A DNA stretch of 64,000 nucleotides from Oceanicoccus sp. KOV_DT_Chl (GCF_900120175.1 NZ_FQLF01000002.1:1922001-1986000); one strand, 5' to 3'. Shown: positions 7,274-17,695, numbered from the stretch's first letter. Translations and numbers: made by a program. Notes: a model not told the origin generated them from the letters alone.

Positions 7274-10117
7274 ATGAACAAGCCTTTTAACAACGTTGTT
7301 GCGGCATTAGCGCTAAGTCAAGTATTGGCCGCTCAAGCTGACAACGAGCTGGCAGTCCAGTTCAATATAGCTGGCGAAGAAGCATCGAATTATTCAGTCA
7401 TTTTAAATGGTAGTGCACCGAAATCTATTAGTTTGACCGGGCTGGTGATCTTTAATTTACAAGCCGGGCAACATCAGCTCCAACTAGTCAATGCGGGGAA
7501 AACGGTAGAAACGGTTAGCTTTTCGACTAAGGCTGAGGAGCTGGCTGATATTACTATCGACGTCAATGGCGCTATCAAATCTGCCGTGACGTTGTTTTCA
7601 GTAGCAGACGTCGCCAGCAGCAAAATTAATACTGCCGGTTTGCCGCGAGGTAAAAGCCAGGCCGCCCCATTAGATATTCCTGTTCCTGAAGTCAATGGCA
7701 CGATCGAGGAAGTCTCGGTCTTAGGTAAAATCAATACGTCGGCATTGGAAGTCACCGAGCGTTACTCCACCAATGTGGTTAACACCATAGACACTGAACA
7801 GTTCGAACGTTTTGGAGACAGCACGGCTGCTTCTGCGTTATCCCGCATTGTTGGTGTCACGGTAACCGATAGCAAATATGCCAATGTGCGCGGTCTGGAT
7901 GGTCGTTATATCTCTAGTACCTTGAATGGCATGCTGATGCCCAGTACCGACCCTATCCGTCGTGATGTGCAGCTGGATTTATTTCCTTCCAATATTCTCG
8001 GCGGTATCGAAATTCAAAAATCTTACTCAGCTGACGCTTTGGGCACTACCACCGGTGGTGCGGTAAAAATGTTTACCAAAGGTTTACCCGATAACTATGT
8101 CAATAAAATCAGCGTGTCACTGGGTGTTAATTCAGAATTTACCGGTGACGATATTGTTAGTTACGAAGAAAGCCAGGGTGATGCATTTGGCTACGATAGC
8201 GGTTTGCGGGATTTACCCGGCGGTGTGTTGGGGGCAACCGATGGCGGACGCAGCTTAACGGTTTGTGACCCCAGCATTGACTCAAGATGTACTTCACCTA
8301 TCGATGCGGCAGTTCTGGGCGTGAAGTTCCAGAATGATTATAACGTTGATGACAAAACGGCGGCGCCAGATTATGGCGTTTCCTATTCCATTGGCGACCG
8401 TGTGGGTTTAGATGAAGGTGAGTTTGGCTATTACTTTGCCGCTAATTTTAAGAGTGAAATTGAAAACAGGGAAAGTGCAAAACTAACAGACCCGCTGGAT
8501 ACCAACGGTTCCTATCAGCGTAGCAAGGAAAAAATCAATGCCAGTGCTTACCTGGTGGCAGGTTATGAGTTTGGTGAATTCGATGAAGTGTTGAGTAAAA
8601 CCATTATTTTACGCAGCACTGATGATGTCACCCGGGTCGAAACGGGTGTTGATAGTGAAGATAACCAGGTTGATGAGGTTATTTTTGAATGGGTTGAAAG
8701 AGAGTTTATTGCGCAGCATTTTTCAGGCCGACATATTTTTAATTATGGCGATCAGGATCATCAATTAAATTGGAGCGCAGGTTACTCGATGACTGATCGC
8801 TACGAGCCTGATCGTAGAACATATACTTACTTGAATAACAGCTTGGCGACCTCGGCACTAGAGCGTCGTTGGTCAGAGTTAGAAGAAGACAGCACCGATG
8901 TTAATGTGGAATACACACTTCCGTTTAATCTCAATGCTGATGTTTTCATGGAAGTTAAAGTCGGTGCAATGTATTCAGACCGCTCTCGGGAAGTCGATCT
9001 ATACCGCTTTGGTATCAGGGCAGGAGAGAATGCCGATGATATTTCTTTTAGCATTGATGAAAATTTGGAAGAGGTTCTTTCCTATCAAAATTACGCATTA
9101 GATCGAGTGCGTCTGGCAGCTAAAACCACGGATACCGATTCTTACGACGCCGATGAAACAACGCAAGCAATTTATGCTGCGTTGCAAACGGATATTGGTG
9201 ATGCCATTACCTTGGTGGCGGGTGTGCGTCAGGAAGAATTTGAATCCGAACTCGACTACCCGAATGACGACAGTGCTTCCAATTTGCTGGAGTCAGATGA
9301 AGATTTGCCATCGTTGGCCTTAACCTATCGCATTAATGAAGATCTTCAACTGCGTGCCGGTTGGAGTAATACGGTTTCTTATCCTGGTTTGATTGAGCGA
9401 TCAGAATCGCTCTCCTATGACCCTAATACTGATGATCCTATTTTTGGTAACCCGGACCTACTGGTTTCCGATATCGAGAACTATGACTTGCGATTGGAAT
9501 ATTACTTCTCTGAATTTGAAACGATTTCTATTGCGTATTTTATTAAAGAGATTGATAACCCGGTTGAGCGCGCAGTAACAGATGGGTCGGGTTCGGCAGC
9601 TCAAGGCAGTACTTTCCGCAATGCTAAATCCGCTGACCTCTACGGTATTGAAATCGATGTCAGCAAAAATATCTTCCTGGACAACGACTATGTGTTAATC
9701 GTTGGCGGCAATGTGAGTTATATCGATTCAGAAGTTGATCCTGATGACCGCTCAATTGAGCTGGGTGACAAGAAAGGTCGTGAACTTCAAGGTCAATCAC
9801 CCTGGCTAGCTAATTTACAACTGGGTTTGGACCATGACCCAAGCATGCAAAAATTTACTCTGTTAGTGAATTATTTTGACGATCGAATTTACCAGTTAAC
9901 CCGTGGTGCCAATGTCGATAATGAAATAGAAAACGGCCGTATCGTGGTGGACTTAACTTACGAAAAAACCTTTGGTGATCGTGACAATATGGTGATCAAA
10001 GGGAAGATCGAAAACCTGCTGAATGAAGAAGTGGCGTTTAGTCGCGGTGGTCAAGATATCGAAAGCTATGAGGATGGCACCAGCTTTTCTCTCGGCTTTA
10101 GTTATGAATTCGAATAG
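7274..10117 (+). CDS. TonB-dependent outer-membrane receptor with N-terminal extension domain
   Basis: 947 aa. A signal peptide (residues 1-22, ending LAAQA) is followed by a small beta-rich extension (about 24-110) of the kind that precedes the plug in some receptors. A TonB-box-like stretch is at about 142-150 (GTIEEVSVLG). The plug follows (about 165-290: 'VNTIDTEQFERFGDSTAASALSRIVGVTV', 'NVRGLDGRY', 'GTTTGGAVKMFTKG'). The rest is a 22-strand-type barrel with a C-terminal TonB_dep_Rec region ending GFSYEFE. It takes up a ligand across the outer membrane using TonB/ExbBD energy; the 29.5-34.8 kb operon is a candidate energiser. The next gene, 118 bp downstream in the same direction, encodes a large surface-type lipoprotein, suggesting a receptor/lipoprotein pair. 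The ligand is unknown. No Fur box is seen upstream. Confidence 0.92.
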   Translation: MNKPFNNVVAALALSQVLAAQADNELAVQFNIAGEEASNYSVILNGSAPKSISLTGLVIFNLQAGQHQLQLVNAGKTVETVSFSTKAEELADITIDVNGAIKSAVTLFSVADVASSKINTAGLPRGKSQAAPLDIPVPEVNGTIEEVSVLGKINTSALEVTERYSTNVVNTIDTEQFERFGDSTAASALSRIVGVTVTDSKYANVRGLDGRYISSTLNGMLMPSTDPIRRDVQLDLFPSNILGGIEIQKSYSADALGTTTGGAVKMFTKGLPDNYVNKISVSLGVNSEFTGDDIVSYEESQGDAFGYDSGLRDLPGGVLGATDGGRSLTVCDPSIDSRCTSPIDAAVLGVKFQNDYNVDDKTAAPDYGVSYSIGDRVGLDEGEFGYYFAANFKSEIENRESAKLTDPLDTNGSYQRSKEKINASAYLVAGYEFGEFDEVLSKTIILRSTDDVTRVETGVDSEDNQVDEVIFEWVEREFIAQHFSGRHIFNYGDQDHQLNWSAGYSMTDRYEPDRRTYTYLNNSLATSALERRWSELEEDSTDVNVEYTLPFNLNADVFMEVKVGAMYSDRSREVDLYRFGIRAGENADDISFSIDENLEEVLSYQNYALDRVRLAAKTTDTDSYDADETTQAIYAALQTDIGDAITLVAGVRQEEFESELDYPNDDSASNLLESDEDLPSLALTYRINEDLQLRAGWSNTVSYPGLIERSESLSYDPNTDDPIFGNPDLLVSDIENYDLRLEYYFSEFETISIAYFIKEIDNPVERAVTDGSGSAAQGSTFRNAKSADLYGIEIDVSKNIFLDNDYVLIVGGNVSYIDSEVDPDDRSIELGDKKGRELQGQSPWLANLQLGLDHDPSMQKFTLLVNYFDDRIYQLTRGANVDNEIENGRIVVDLTYEKTFGDRDNMVIKGKIENLLNEEVAFSRGGQDIESYEDGTSFSLGFSYEFE

Positions 10118-10235
10118 CCACTTAGAGTGTGGTGAAAGCAACGCATAGAGCTGGTGCAGAGTAGTTAGAAATTGTATCTGCACCAAATCTGTAACATTGA
10201 AATTCTGATTAATCAGACAATATAGGAAGAAAACA

Positions 10236-13070
10236 ATGACTCACAATAAGTTATTTATTGCTACGTTGATTGCTACCGCCGCACTCGCTGGCTGTAGCGG
10301 TAGCGACGAGGGCGATGATGTTGATATTAGTATTATTTCTGATGGCTCAGGCTCAGGTTCAGGCGGAAGTTCTGGCACCGGGGATTGTACCGATATAGTC
10401 GCCGCTGATTTTGTTAGCTGTGATAGCAACACCGGCAACGCAACTCTGTCAGGAACCATTGATGAAGATTACACATTGACCAGTGATCGCGAATGGCGTC
10501 TGGACGGTGAAGTACTGGTTGGCAATGGTAATGTGGCGATTAGTTCGCAGGCGGAAAAAGATGCCATTCTTGCCGCTGGTGTTACCTTGACTATAGAAGC
10601 GGGAACTGACATCCGCGCTTTCGATACTGGCTCGCTACTGGTTACTCGCGGCTCAAAATTGATGGCTGATGGTTCTGCTTCTGAGCCGATTACTTTTAGT
10701 AGTGTCGGCGATGCCGACTTTGACGGCTACGGTGAATGGGGCGGTGTTATCATTCAGGGTTTTGCTCCCCAATACGGCGCGGGTAATACCGGCGCTTGTT
10801 TTTCTGGTTCGGACACCTGGTGTAATGTTGAGGGAGAAGGTGGCACAGTTGTTGGCCGCTACGGCGGTTCAGATGAAGATGATAACAGTGGTGTGCTGCG
10901 CTTTGTACGTATTGCCGAAGGTGGTTTGGTAGCCGGCCCCAATAACGAAATCAATGGTTTGACACTGCAGGGTGTTGGTCACGGCACGACTATCGAATAT
11001 ATTCAGGTACATAATAATCTGGATGACGGTGTTGAGTGGTTTGGTGGTACGGTTAACGTTAAGTATTTAGTACTGACCAATAACGACGATGACGATATTG
11101 ATTTTGATGAAGGCTACAAAGGTAACATTCAGTATGCGTTGATTCAAAAAGACCCCAACAAAACGTCACCAACGGGTAGTAACGACCCACGTGGTATTGA
11201 AGCTAACTCCAGTGACGAAGATTATGTTCCGCAAACGGAAGGCGTGTTAGCCAACATTACGATCGTTGGTAGTGCCGTTAATAACGACGCGGATTCTGAC
11301 AGCGGTGCTCAACCGGGTATGCGTCTGCGTGGCTCTTTGACCACAGCAATTTACAACTCTTCCGTTGATAATTTTGATACCGGCTGTATCCGCATTGATG
11401 ACTCAGACATTGACGGTATGGGTACTATTGTTGCTTCTAATGTGACTCTGGAAAATATCCTGACTGATTGTCGTGATGGTTCTTATGATAAGCGCGATGC
11501 CGATTTACAAACCAATATTGTTGAAACCGGTTTAAGCTACAGCCCGACTTATGCGATTAACGAAGCGGCCGCGGTACTCAGTGCTGCACCTACGATTGTT
11601 GCCGTTAATAACGGTTCAGGTTTTACCTTTGACCAAACAACTTATGTCGGTGCTGTTGATCCTGCCGCTGCATCAGGTTGGTGGGAAGGCTGGATTATTC
11701 CCGGTTCACTTGGTTCGGCAGAGCCAGTAGCGGCAGACTTTGTACGTTGTGATGATGCCGCGCTGGTTTGTACAGTAGAAGGCACTATCGACGAAGATTA
11801 TACCTTTGTACGTGGCTACGAGTGGCGTTTGGATGGTGAGGTTCTGGTTGGTAGCGGCAATATTGCTATTGCCTCGCAAGCGGAAAAAGATGCAGTTATC
11901 GCTGCCGGTGTTACTTTGACTATCGACGCGGGTGTGCAGGTTCGCGCTTTTGATGATGGTTCGCTGTTAGTGACTCGCGGTTCAAAACTGATGGCCATTG
12001 GTACCGCAGCAAGTCCAATTACTTTCAGCAGTGTTCAGGATGAAGATTTTGATGGTGAAGGTGAATGGGGTGGTGTGGTTGTTCAAGGCTTTGCGCCACA
12101 GTATGGACAAGGTGGTACCGGCGCCTGTTTCGGTGCTAACACCTGGTGTAACGTTGAAGGTGAAGGCGGTACGGTTATAGGTCGCTTTGGTGGCTCTGAT
12201 GTCGACGACAATAGTGGCGTGATTAAATATGTGCGTATCGCTGAAGGTGGTCTGGTTGCTGGCCCTAATAACGAAATCAACGGCCTGACTTTACAAGGTG
12301 TAGGTTACGGTACCGTTATCGATTACGTTCAAGTGCACAACAACCTGGATGATGGTGTTGAGTGGTTTGGTGGAACAGTGAACGCAACTCACTTGGTATT
12401 AACCAATAACGACGATGATGACATCGATTACGATGAAGGTTATAAGGGCAATATCCAGTACGCGATCATTCGGAAGAACCCAAGCAAGTCAGGGCCTACC
12501 GGTAATAATGATCCTCGAGGTATCGAAGCAAACTCCAGCGACGACGACTTTGTTCCTGAAACTGAAGCAGTTATTGCCAATGTATTGATCTTGGGTAGTG
12601 ACGTTAATAACGACGCCACGTCAAGCCAGGGTGAGCAGCCAGGCATGCGTTTGCGCGGTGCATTGACAACCGCTATCTATAACACTGCCGTTAAAGACTT
12701 TGATACTGGCTGTATACGTATCGATGATGCTGATACTGATGGTAATCCAGCTACGGGTGATGCCGATGGTCTTGAAGCGTTCTCTGACGTTACCTTAGTG
12801 AATGTATTAGGTGATTGTGAGGATGGCTTCTATGATAAGCGTGCCGCAGATACTGAAACTAATGCTGTAGTCAATAGTGTAACGGTAGGTGCAGATTCAG
12901 CTTACGCTTTAACTGATGGCGCTGCATTGGTTGGCGCAACAACGATCACTGCGGTTAATAATGGATCAGGCTTTACTTTTGATCAAACGGAATATGTTGG
13001 TGCAGTTGAGCCAGGTACCGACGAAGAAGATGCCTGGTGGTCTGGTTGGATTATCGATGGTTCTTTATAA
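10236..13070 (+). CDS. Large lipoprotein with two tandem beta-helix-like domains
   Basis: 944 aa. A lipoprotein signal ends LAG-C20, with Ser at +2, predicting outer-membrane retention. A Gly/Ser/acidic linker (GSGSGSGGSSG) follows. The remainder is the same domain twice (about residues 50-490 and 498-944), each starting 'ADFV.C' then 'GTIDEDYT...EWRLDGEVLVG'. Both copies keep VTLTI(E/D)AG, SLLVTRGSKLMA, EWGGV, GFAPQYG, CNVEGEGG, NNEINGLTLQGVG, HNNLDDGVEWFGGTV, LTNNDDDDID(F/Y)DEGYKGN, DPRGIEANSSD and GSGFTFDQT(T/E)YVGAV. The short recurring strands suggest a right-handed parallel beta-helix, and the Asp-rich loop suggests metal (for example Ca2+) binding; both are inferences. I have no named function for it. 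It follows a TonB receptor and ends at a strong terminator. Confidence 0.85.
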   Translation: MTHNKLFIATLIATAALAGCSGSDEGDDVDISIISDGSGSGSGGSSGTGDCTDIVAADFVSCDSNTGNATLSGTIDEDYTLTSDREWRLDGEVLVGNGNVAISSQAEKDAILAAGVTLTIEAGTDIRAFDTGSLLVTRGSKLMADGSASEPITFSSVGDADFDGYGEWGGVIIQGFAPQYGAGNTGACFSGSDTWCNVEGEGGTVVGRYGGSDEDDNSGVLRFVRIAEGGLVAGPNNEINGLTLQGVGHGTTIEYIQVHNNLDDGVEWFGGTVNVKYLVLTNNDDDDIDFDEGYKGNIQYALIQKDPNKTSPTGSNDPRGIEANSSDEDYVPQTEGVLANITIVGSAVNNDADSDSGAQPGMRLRGSLTTAIYNSSVDNFDTGCIRIDDSDIDGMGTIVASNVTLENILTDCRDGSYDKRDADLQTNIVETGLSYSPTYAINEAAAVLSAAPTIVAVNNGSGFTFDQTTYVGAVDPAAASGWWEGWIIPGSLGSAEPVAADFVRCDDAALVCTVEGTIDEDYTFVRGYEWRLDGEVLVGSGNIAIASQAEKDAVIAAGVTLTIDAGVQVRAFDDGSLLVTRGSKLMAIGTAASPITFSSVQDEDFDGEGEWGGVVVQGFAPQYGQGGTGACFGANTWCNVEGEGGTVIGRFGGSDVDDNSGVIKYVRIAEGGLVAGPNNEINGLTLQGVGYGTVIDYVQVHNNLDDGVEWFGGTVNATHLVLTNNDDDDIDYDEGYKGNIQYAIIRKNPSKSGPTGNNDPRGIEANSSDDDFVPETEAVIANVLILGSDVNNDATSSQGEQPGMRLRGALTTAIYNTAVKDFDTGCIRIDDADTDGNPATGDADGLEAFSDVTLVNVLGDCEDGFYDKRAADTETNAVVNSVTVGADSAYALTDGAALVGATTITAVNNGSGFTFDQTEYVGAVEPGTDEEDAWWSGWIIDGSL

Positions 13071-13120
13071 GAACCAATAGGTAAAAGAGTTGTAAGAGGT
13101 TCATCCGACCTCTCCAACCA

Positions 13121-13157
13121 ATGGCCCCGCTACAGGACGTAGCGGGGCCATTTTTTT
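13121..13157 (+). terminator. Strong intrinsic terminator after the lipoprotein gene
   Basis: A perfect 12-bp stem ATGGCCCCGCTA (13121-13132) pairs with TAGCGGGGCCAT (13140-13151) over a 7-nt loop, followed by a run of T to 13157. It closes the receptor/lipoprotein operon. Confidence 0.93.
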
Positions 13158-13190
13158 GCTAAAAAGTTATAAACAAAAAGTGATAGATAA

Positions 13191-13223
13191 AAAAAGGGGC
13201 TACTGTTTAGTAGCCCCTTTTTT
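13191..13223 (-). terminator. Terminator overlapping the stop of the convergent gene
   Basis: AAAAAGGGGCTACT and AGTAGCCCCTTTTT pair around a 4-nt loop, with A and T runs on both sides, so it can act in both directions. The stop codon of the minus-strand gene (13200-13202) is inside the stem. Confidence 0.85.
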
Positions 13224-13616
13224 TATACAGTAAGCAATTAATTGAACATGATTAAATTGACGCGCCACTAATTGCCAGCTTTCAATGCCACTTTCAGAGC
13301 GGTGATAATGATATTGAACAACAGAGCCAGTGGAGAGATTTTCAATGAGTGAGCCCTTTGGCTCATTGAATTCGAGTTTGCCACTGATAATACAACGCGA
13401 GTCGATTTTATACGGCTGTGCTTTATAAAAATCAATGCGCACAATACTTTTGTTGTCACTGCTACGCTCAGCGACAACACGGCCTTCTAACAGGCAGTCA
13501 AGCTGAATACCTTTAGCGAGATCATTAGTAGCTAGCTGTAGCGGACCGGATTGTGCTGAGAGTGAAGTTAGTAGAGCAGAGCAGCCTATTGCTACTATTG
13601 ATAAAGTTCTTTTCAT
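13200..13616 (-). CDS. Secreted hypothetical protein
   Basis: 138 aa that I do not recognise. The N terminus MKRTLSIVAIGCSALLTSLSAQS is a clear signal peptide, so the mature protein is periplasmic or exported. Three Cys remain after cleavage (in LDCLLEG, SRCIISG and IAYCIKK). The predicted content is mostly beta. The gene stands alone: it converges on the lipoprotein gene and shares the terminator pair between them. The intergenic gap to rep (163 bp) leaves room for its own promoter. Confidence 0.7.
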   Translation of the reverse strand: MKRTLSIVAIGCSALLTSLSAQSGPLQLATNDLAKGIQLDCLLEGRVVAERSSDNKSIVRIDFYKAQPYKIDSRCIISGKLEFNEPKGSLIENLSTGSVVQYHYHRSESGIESWQLVARQFNHVQLIAYCIKKGATKQ

Positions 13617-13779
13617 CGATTTGATACCCTTGAAAAAGTTATAATTCTAAAGGCGTCTGGACTGTCATTTTTCTGTAATATAAATTGAACAACCCACAGT
13701 AGAGATAGTAGATTAGAATGATGTTGATAACCAGTGAAGGTTTCGGTTTTTGTAAAAAACTGTGAGTAGTTTACGGCAT

Positions 13780-15786
13780 TTAATCAAACAAGTTTTTTAA
13801 GCCTGACAAGGTTTCCTTGCCGCGCTCCTGATTAAGCTCGATATTTTTTTCCTCGCCTTCCCAGATCAAATCATCAAACGGTAATTCGTCGAGAAAACGA
13901 CTGGGGAAACAGTCAATCATTTCACCGTATTGTTTGCGTTTGGCGCAGTAGCTTAAAGCCAATGTTTGTTTTGCGCGAGTAATGCCGACATAACAAAGGC
14001 GGCGTTCTTCGTCGATATTGTCTTCTTCAATACTGGAGCGGTGCGGTAAAATTTCTTCTTCCATACCGATGATGTAGACATGTGGAAATTCCAAACCTTT
14101 GGACGCATGCAGCGTCATCAGTTGGACTTTATCCATCGCCTCGTCTTCGTCTTCCTGTCGATCTAATAAATCGCGCAATACTAATTTGGCGACGGCGGAT
14201 TGAATGTCGTCGTCTTCCTCTTCCGCTTTATCGATTGTGGACTGGAGTGAATCTACCAGTGTGTAAACGTTAGCCATGCGCCGCTCGGCGACGGCTGCAC
14301 TGGAACTGTTTTGATGTAGCCAGGCTTCGTAATCGATATCACTGACCATTTCCCGAATGGCGGCCATACCATCGCCGCTGTCACAGCGTTTGCTGACTCT
14401 ATCGAGCCAGGCGGTAAATTGGCGTAAACGATTGATACTGGCTTCCGGTAGTGATTGCTCTATGCCTATTTCATCGCAGGCAGCATAAAGACTAATGCCG
14501 CGCTCGGTGGCGTAAGTACCCAGTGCTTCCAATGTGGATGCGCCAATCTTGCGCCGTGGCACGTTTACAATCCGCAGGAAGGCATTGTCATCGGTGCGAT
14601 TAATCAGCAGCCGTAAATAGGCCATGATGTCTTTGATTTCGTTGCGGGCAAAAAAGGAGGTGCCGCCACTAATACGATAAGGTACCTGATGGACTTGAAA
14701 CTTCAGTTCTAGCAAGCGGGCCTGGTGGTTACCGCGATAGAGCACGGCGAAGTCGGCAAACTGGCCGTGGCCGCGCACCCGTCGATCAAGGATTTCGCTG
14801 ACCACCCGTTCGCATTCCACTTCTTCATTGCGACAGCGGATAACCCGGATAGGGTCGCCGTAGCCCAAGTCACTCCAGAGGGCTTTTTCAAATACATGCG
14901 GGTTGTGGTCGATGACATGGTTGGCCGCTTTGAGGATACGCGCGGTGGAGCGATAGTTTTGCTCCAGTTTTACGATTTTTAGCTGCGGGTAGTCTTCTTG
15001 TAACTGCGCCAGGTTTTCCGGTCTGGCGCCGCGCCAGGAGTAAATGGATTGGTCGTCATCACCCACTACTGTTAGCTTGCCCTTGTCCCCTATGAGCATC
15101 TGCACAAGTAAGTACTGACTTATGTTGGTGTCCTGATATTCGTCAACCAGCATATAGTGCACGCGCCGCTGCCATTTTTGTAGGATCGCGGGAAACTGCT
15201 GGAACAGCTGCACAGGTAATAAAATCAGGTCATCAAAGTCGAGCGCATTATAGGCTTTCAGCGCCCGGGTGTAGCGTAGATACGCTTGTGCACAGAGCAT
15301 ATCGGCGGCGCCATCCGCTTGAGCCACCGCCTGTTCGGGGCTGACCATATCGTTTTTCCAGTTGGAAATCCGCTGTTGGATAGTGTCAGTCTGATCGCCA
15401 TCAGAACCATGCTCTTGAATCAGTAAGTCTTTAATCAGTGCCTGCGCATCTTGCTGGTCAAAGATCGAGAAGCCGCTTTTATAACCCAGGGAGGCGTGCT
15501 CTTTGCGGAGGATGTTTAGCCCCAAATTGTGGAAGGTAGAGACGATCAGGCCACGGCTGGCGGGGCCGGACACCAGTTGTGAAATGCGCTCTTTCATTTC
15601 CCTGGCGGCCTTATTAGTGAAGGTTACCGCAGCAATATTGTTGCCCTTGATACCGCATTGTTCGATCAGATAGGCGATTTTGCGAGTAATCACACTGGTC
15701 TTGCCGCTGCCGGCACCTGCTAACACTAGCAGTGGCCCGTCGATATAGTGCACGGCTTCGCGTTGACGAGGGTTGAGGTTGCTCAC
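13780..15786 (-). CDS. rep: ATP-dependent DNA helicase Rep (UvrD/Rep superfamily 1A)
   Basis: 668 aa, close to E. coli Rep (673). Motif I is LAGAGSGKT (residues 22-30). Motif Ia is AVTFTNKAAREMKER, motif II is VDEYQDTN, motif III is VVGDDDQSIYSWRGA, motif IV is LEQNYRST, and motifs V/VI are 'LMTLHASKGLEFPHVYIIGMEE' and 'EERRLCYVGITRA'. Rep unwinds 3'-5' ahead of stalled replisomes, removing bound proteins. The start ATG at 15786 gives MSNLNPRQREAV, the normal Rep N terminus. It is transcribed alone, divergent from the GGDEF/EAL gene. Confidence 0.95.
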   Translation of the reverse strand: MSNLNPRQREAVHYIDGPLLVLAGAGSGKTSVITRKIAYLIEQCGIKGNNIAAVTFTNKAAREMKERISQLVSGPASRGLIVSTFHNLGLNILRKEHASLGYKSGFSIFDQQDAQALIKDLLIQEHGSDGDQTDTIQQRISNWKNDMVSPEQAVAQADGAADMLCAQAYLRYTRALKAYNALDFDDLILLPVQLFQQFPAILQKWQRRVHYMLVDEYQDTNISQYLLVQMLIGDKGKLTVVGDDDQSIYSWRGARPENLAQLQEDYPQLKIVKLEQNYRSTARILKAANHVIDHNPHVFEKALWSDLGYGDPIRVIRCRNEEVECERVVSEILDRRVRGHGQFADFAVLYRGNHQARLLELKFQVHQVPYRISGGTSFFARNEIKDIMAYLRLLINRTDDNAFLRIVNVPRRKIGASTLEALGTYATERGISLYAACDEIGIEQSLPEASINRLRQFTAWLDRVSKRCDSGDGMAAIREMVSDIDYEAWLHQNSSSAAVAERRMANVYTLVDSLQSTIDKAEEEDDDIQSAVAKLVLRDLLDRQEDEDEAMDKVQLMTLHASKGLEFPHVYIIGMEEEILPHRSSIEEDNIDEERRLCYVGITRAKQTLALSYCAKRKQYGEMIDCFPSRFLDELPFDDLIWEGEEKNIELNQERGKETLSGLKNLFD

Positions 15787-15991
15787 AGGTCGTTTCAGTA
15801 GCTACAAATGAAGGCCGGCAATTGTAGCAGCCTTATGCATTATGAACGAAAAAAATAATTGCATTAAAACTAGAAATTCTATTAGATAGAAGCTATAACT
15901 TGTTGATATTAAATAAATAAGGGATTTTTAAGGGCTGAGGGTATAGCCAGACTGGGGAGTGACCTCGACAGGGGTCTTCATAGGTATACTG

Positions 15992-17695
15992 ATGCAAAGG
16001 TCCACGGCGCGAATCCTACTGATAGGTAGTGAACACGCCCTTTATCGTCGTTTTGGTGAAATGCTAACTACAGCTCAAACCGCTTCATATCAGCTGATGT
16101 GGTGTGAGGAGCTGGAAAATAGCCATGGCGAAGCCGTTTCCGGCAATTATGATGCCGTGCTGCTGGACTGCCAGCAAAATCCTGAAGCCGCCCTGAGTAC
16201 TTTACAATTGCTGGTCGAGCAAGCTGGCCAATTCCCTATTATCGCCCTGACTACTCATATCGACAGCGTGGTGTCTAAACAGGTACTGCAATATGGTGCT
16301 GACGATTATCTTGCCTTGGAAAATCTTGATAACTATGTATTTGAACGCTGCATTAGCTATGCCGTAGAAAAACATGCGGTGGATAAAAAAATTACGCAGT
16401 TAAATCTCTATGATCCTTTAACAGGTATTCCCAATCGTGTGCTGTTTCGCCAAACGATGGAGCGCAGCATTGATGCCGCCAAGACCCAGCAGATTAACCT
16501 GGCCCTGCTATTAATTAATCTGGATGGCTTTAAAAAAATTAATGAGAGTTATGGTAGCGAGGCCGGTGATCGATTGGTCGCAACCATGGCACAGCGCCTA
16601 TCCCGATGTGTTAGAAAAAGTGACAGCGTAGCCCGTATTGGTGGTGATGAATTCACGCTGGTATTGGAAGATTGTTGTGACCGGGAAGATGTAGCCTTGG
16701 TAGCAAAAAAAGTGATTGATGTTTTGTCAGCACCGTTTACTGTTTCCGGTCAGCCGTTGATAGTGAGTTGCAGTATTGGGGTGGCTTTATACCCTGAGGA
16801 TGGTGATAACGTTGACGGCTTGTTGCGTCGCGCCAATATGGCCATGTTAGAGGCAAAAAATCAACGCGGTAGCCAGTATTGTTTTTACAATGAAGAAACT
16901 AACGCTGACGCTATGTATCGAATTAATTTGGAAAGCGATCTGCGTCGGGCACTGCGTCGCAATGAATTCGAAATGTATTATCAGCCTCGGGTCGGTTTGG
17001 AATCCGGCGATACTGTTGGTATGGAAGCGCTAATTCGTTGGCGACATCCAGAGCGAGGTCTGGTATCTCCAAAGGAGTTCATACCGGTAGCTGAGGAATG
17101 TGGCCTGATTGTGCCTATTGGTTACTGGGTTATTCAGCAAGCCTGCAAAGATATGGTGGCGTTTGACGCTTCCGGAAAATTAATGGACGTAGCCATTAAT
17201 TTATCTTTCCGACAGTTACAGGACAATATGTTTGTTGATACGGCGACGCGTATTATTGAGCAAAGCGGTGTTGATGCTTCGCGCTTAGAGTTTGAGCTGA
17301 CAGAAACCGCGATCATGTCTAATTATCAGCAAACCTATGAGGGGATGATGGCGCTGAGCAAGTTAGGTGTGACTTTTTCGCTTGATGATTTTGGCACGGG
17401 TTTTTCATCGTTTGCGCATATCCAGCGTCTGCCTATTTCAGCGTTAAAAGTTGATCGCAGTTTTATTCGCAACGTGGTTAAAGATAATGATGATGCGATT
17501 ATCGTTAAGGCAATGATTAATCTCGCGCATAGTTTACGCTTACAAGTGATTGCTGAAGGTGTGGAAACGCTGGATCAAGTGCAATTCCTTTGGCAAAACC
17601 ACTGCGACCAAGTGCAGGGGTTTTATTTTAGTCCTGCTGTCAGCGCCAATGACTTTAGTTTAATGATCAACCAGCGGGCGACAGCAGCTATTTGA
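15992..17695 (+). CDS. Receiver-like/GGDEF/EAL cyclic-di-GMP protein
   Basis: 567 aa from ATG 15992; an in-frame GTG at 15959 is possible, but the receiver-like fold starts just after the ATG ([12 protein letters not shown]). Residues about 5-125 are receiver-like: the phospho-acceptor position is kept (AVLLDCQ) but the acidic pair is replaced by GSE, so normal Mg2+-dependent phosphorylation is doubtful. The GGDEF domain (about 140-300) has an intact GGDEF at 217-221. The EAL domain (about 315-560) has MEALIRW (E345), the conserved [19 protein letters not shown] and LKVDRSFI, so phosphodiesterase residues look complete. It may make or degrade c-di-GMP. It is soluble, with no transmembrane segment. 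It stands alone. Confidence 0.93.
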   Translation: MQRSTARILLIGSEHALYRRFGEMLTTAQTASYQLMWCEELENSHGEAVSGNYDAVLLDCQQNPEAALSTLQLLVEQAGQFPIIALTTHIDSVVSKQVLQYGADDYLALENLDNYVFERCISYAVEKHAVDKKITQLNLYDPLTGIPNRVLFRQTMERSIDAAKTQQINLALLLINLDGFKKINESYGSEAGDRLVATMAQRLSRCVRKSDSVARIGGDEFTLVLEDCCDREDVALVAKKVIDVLSAPFTVSGQPLIVSCSIGVALYPEDGDNVDGLLRRANMAMLEAKNQRGSQYCFYNEETNADAMYRINLESDLRRALRRNEFEMYYQPRVGLESGDTVGMEALIRWRHPERGLVSPKEFIPVAEECGLIVPIGYWVIQQACKDMVAFDASGKLMDVAINLSFRQLQDNMFVDTATRIIEQSGVDASRLEFELTETAIMSNYQQTYEGMMALSKLGVTFSLDDFGTGFSSFAHIQRLPISALKVDRSFIRNVVKDNDDAIIVKAMINLAHSLRLQVIAEGVETLDQVQFLWQNHCDQVQGFYFSPAVSANDFSLMINQRATAAI

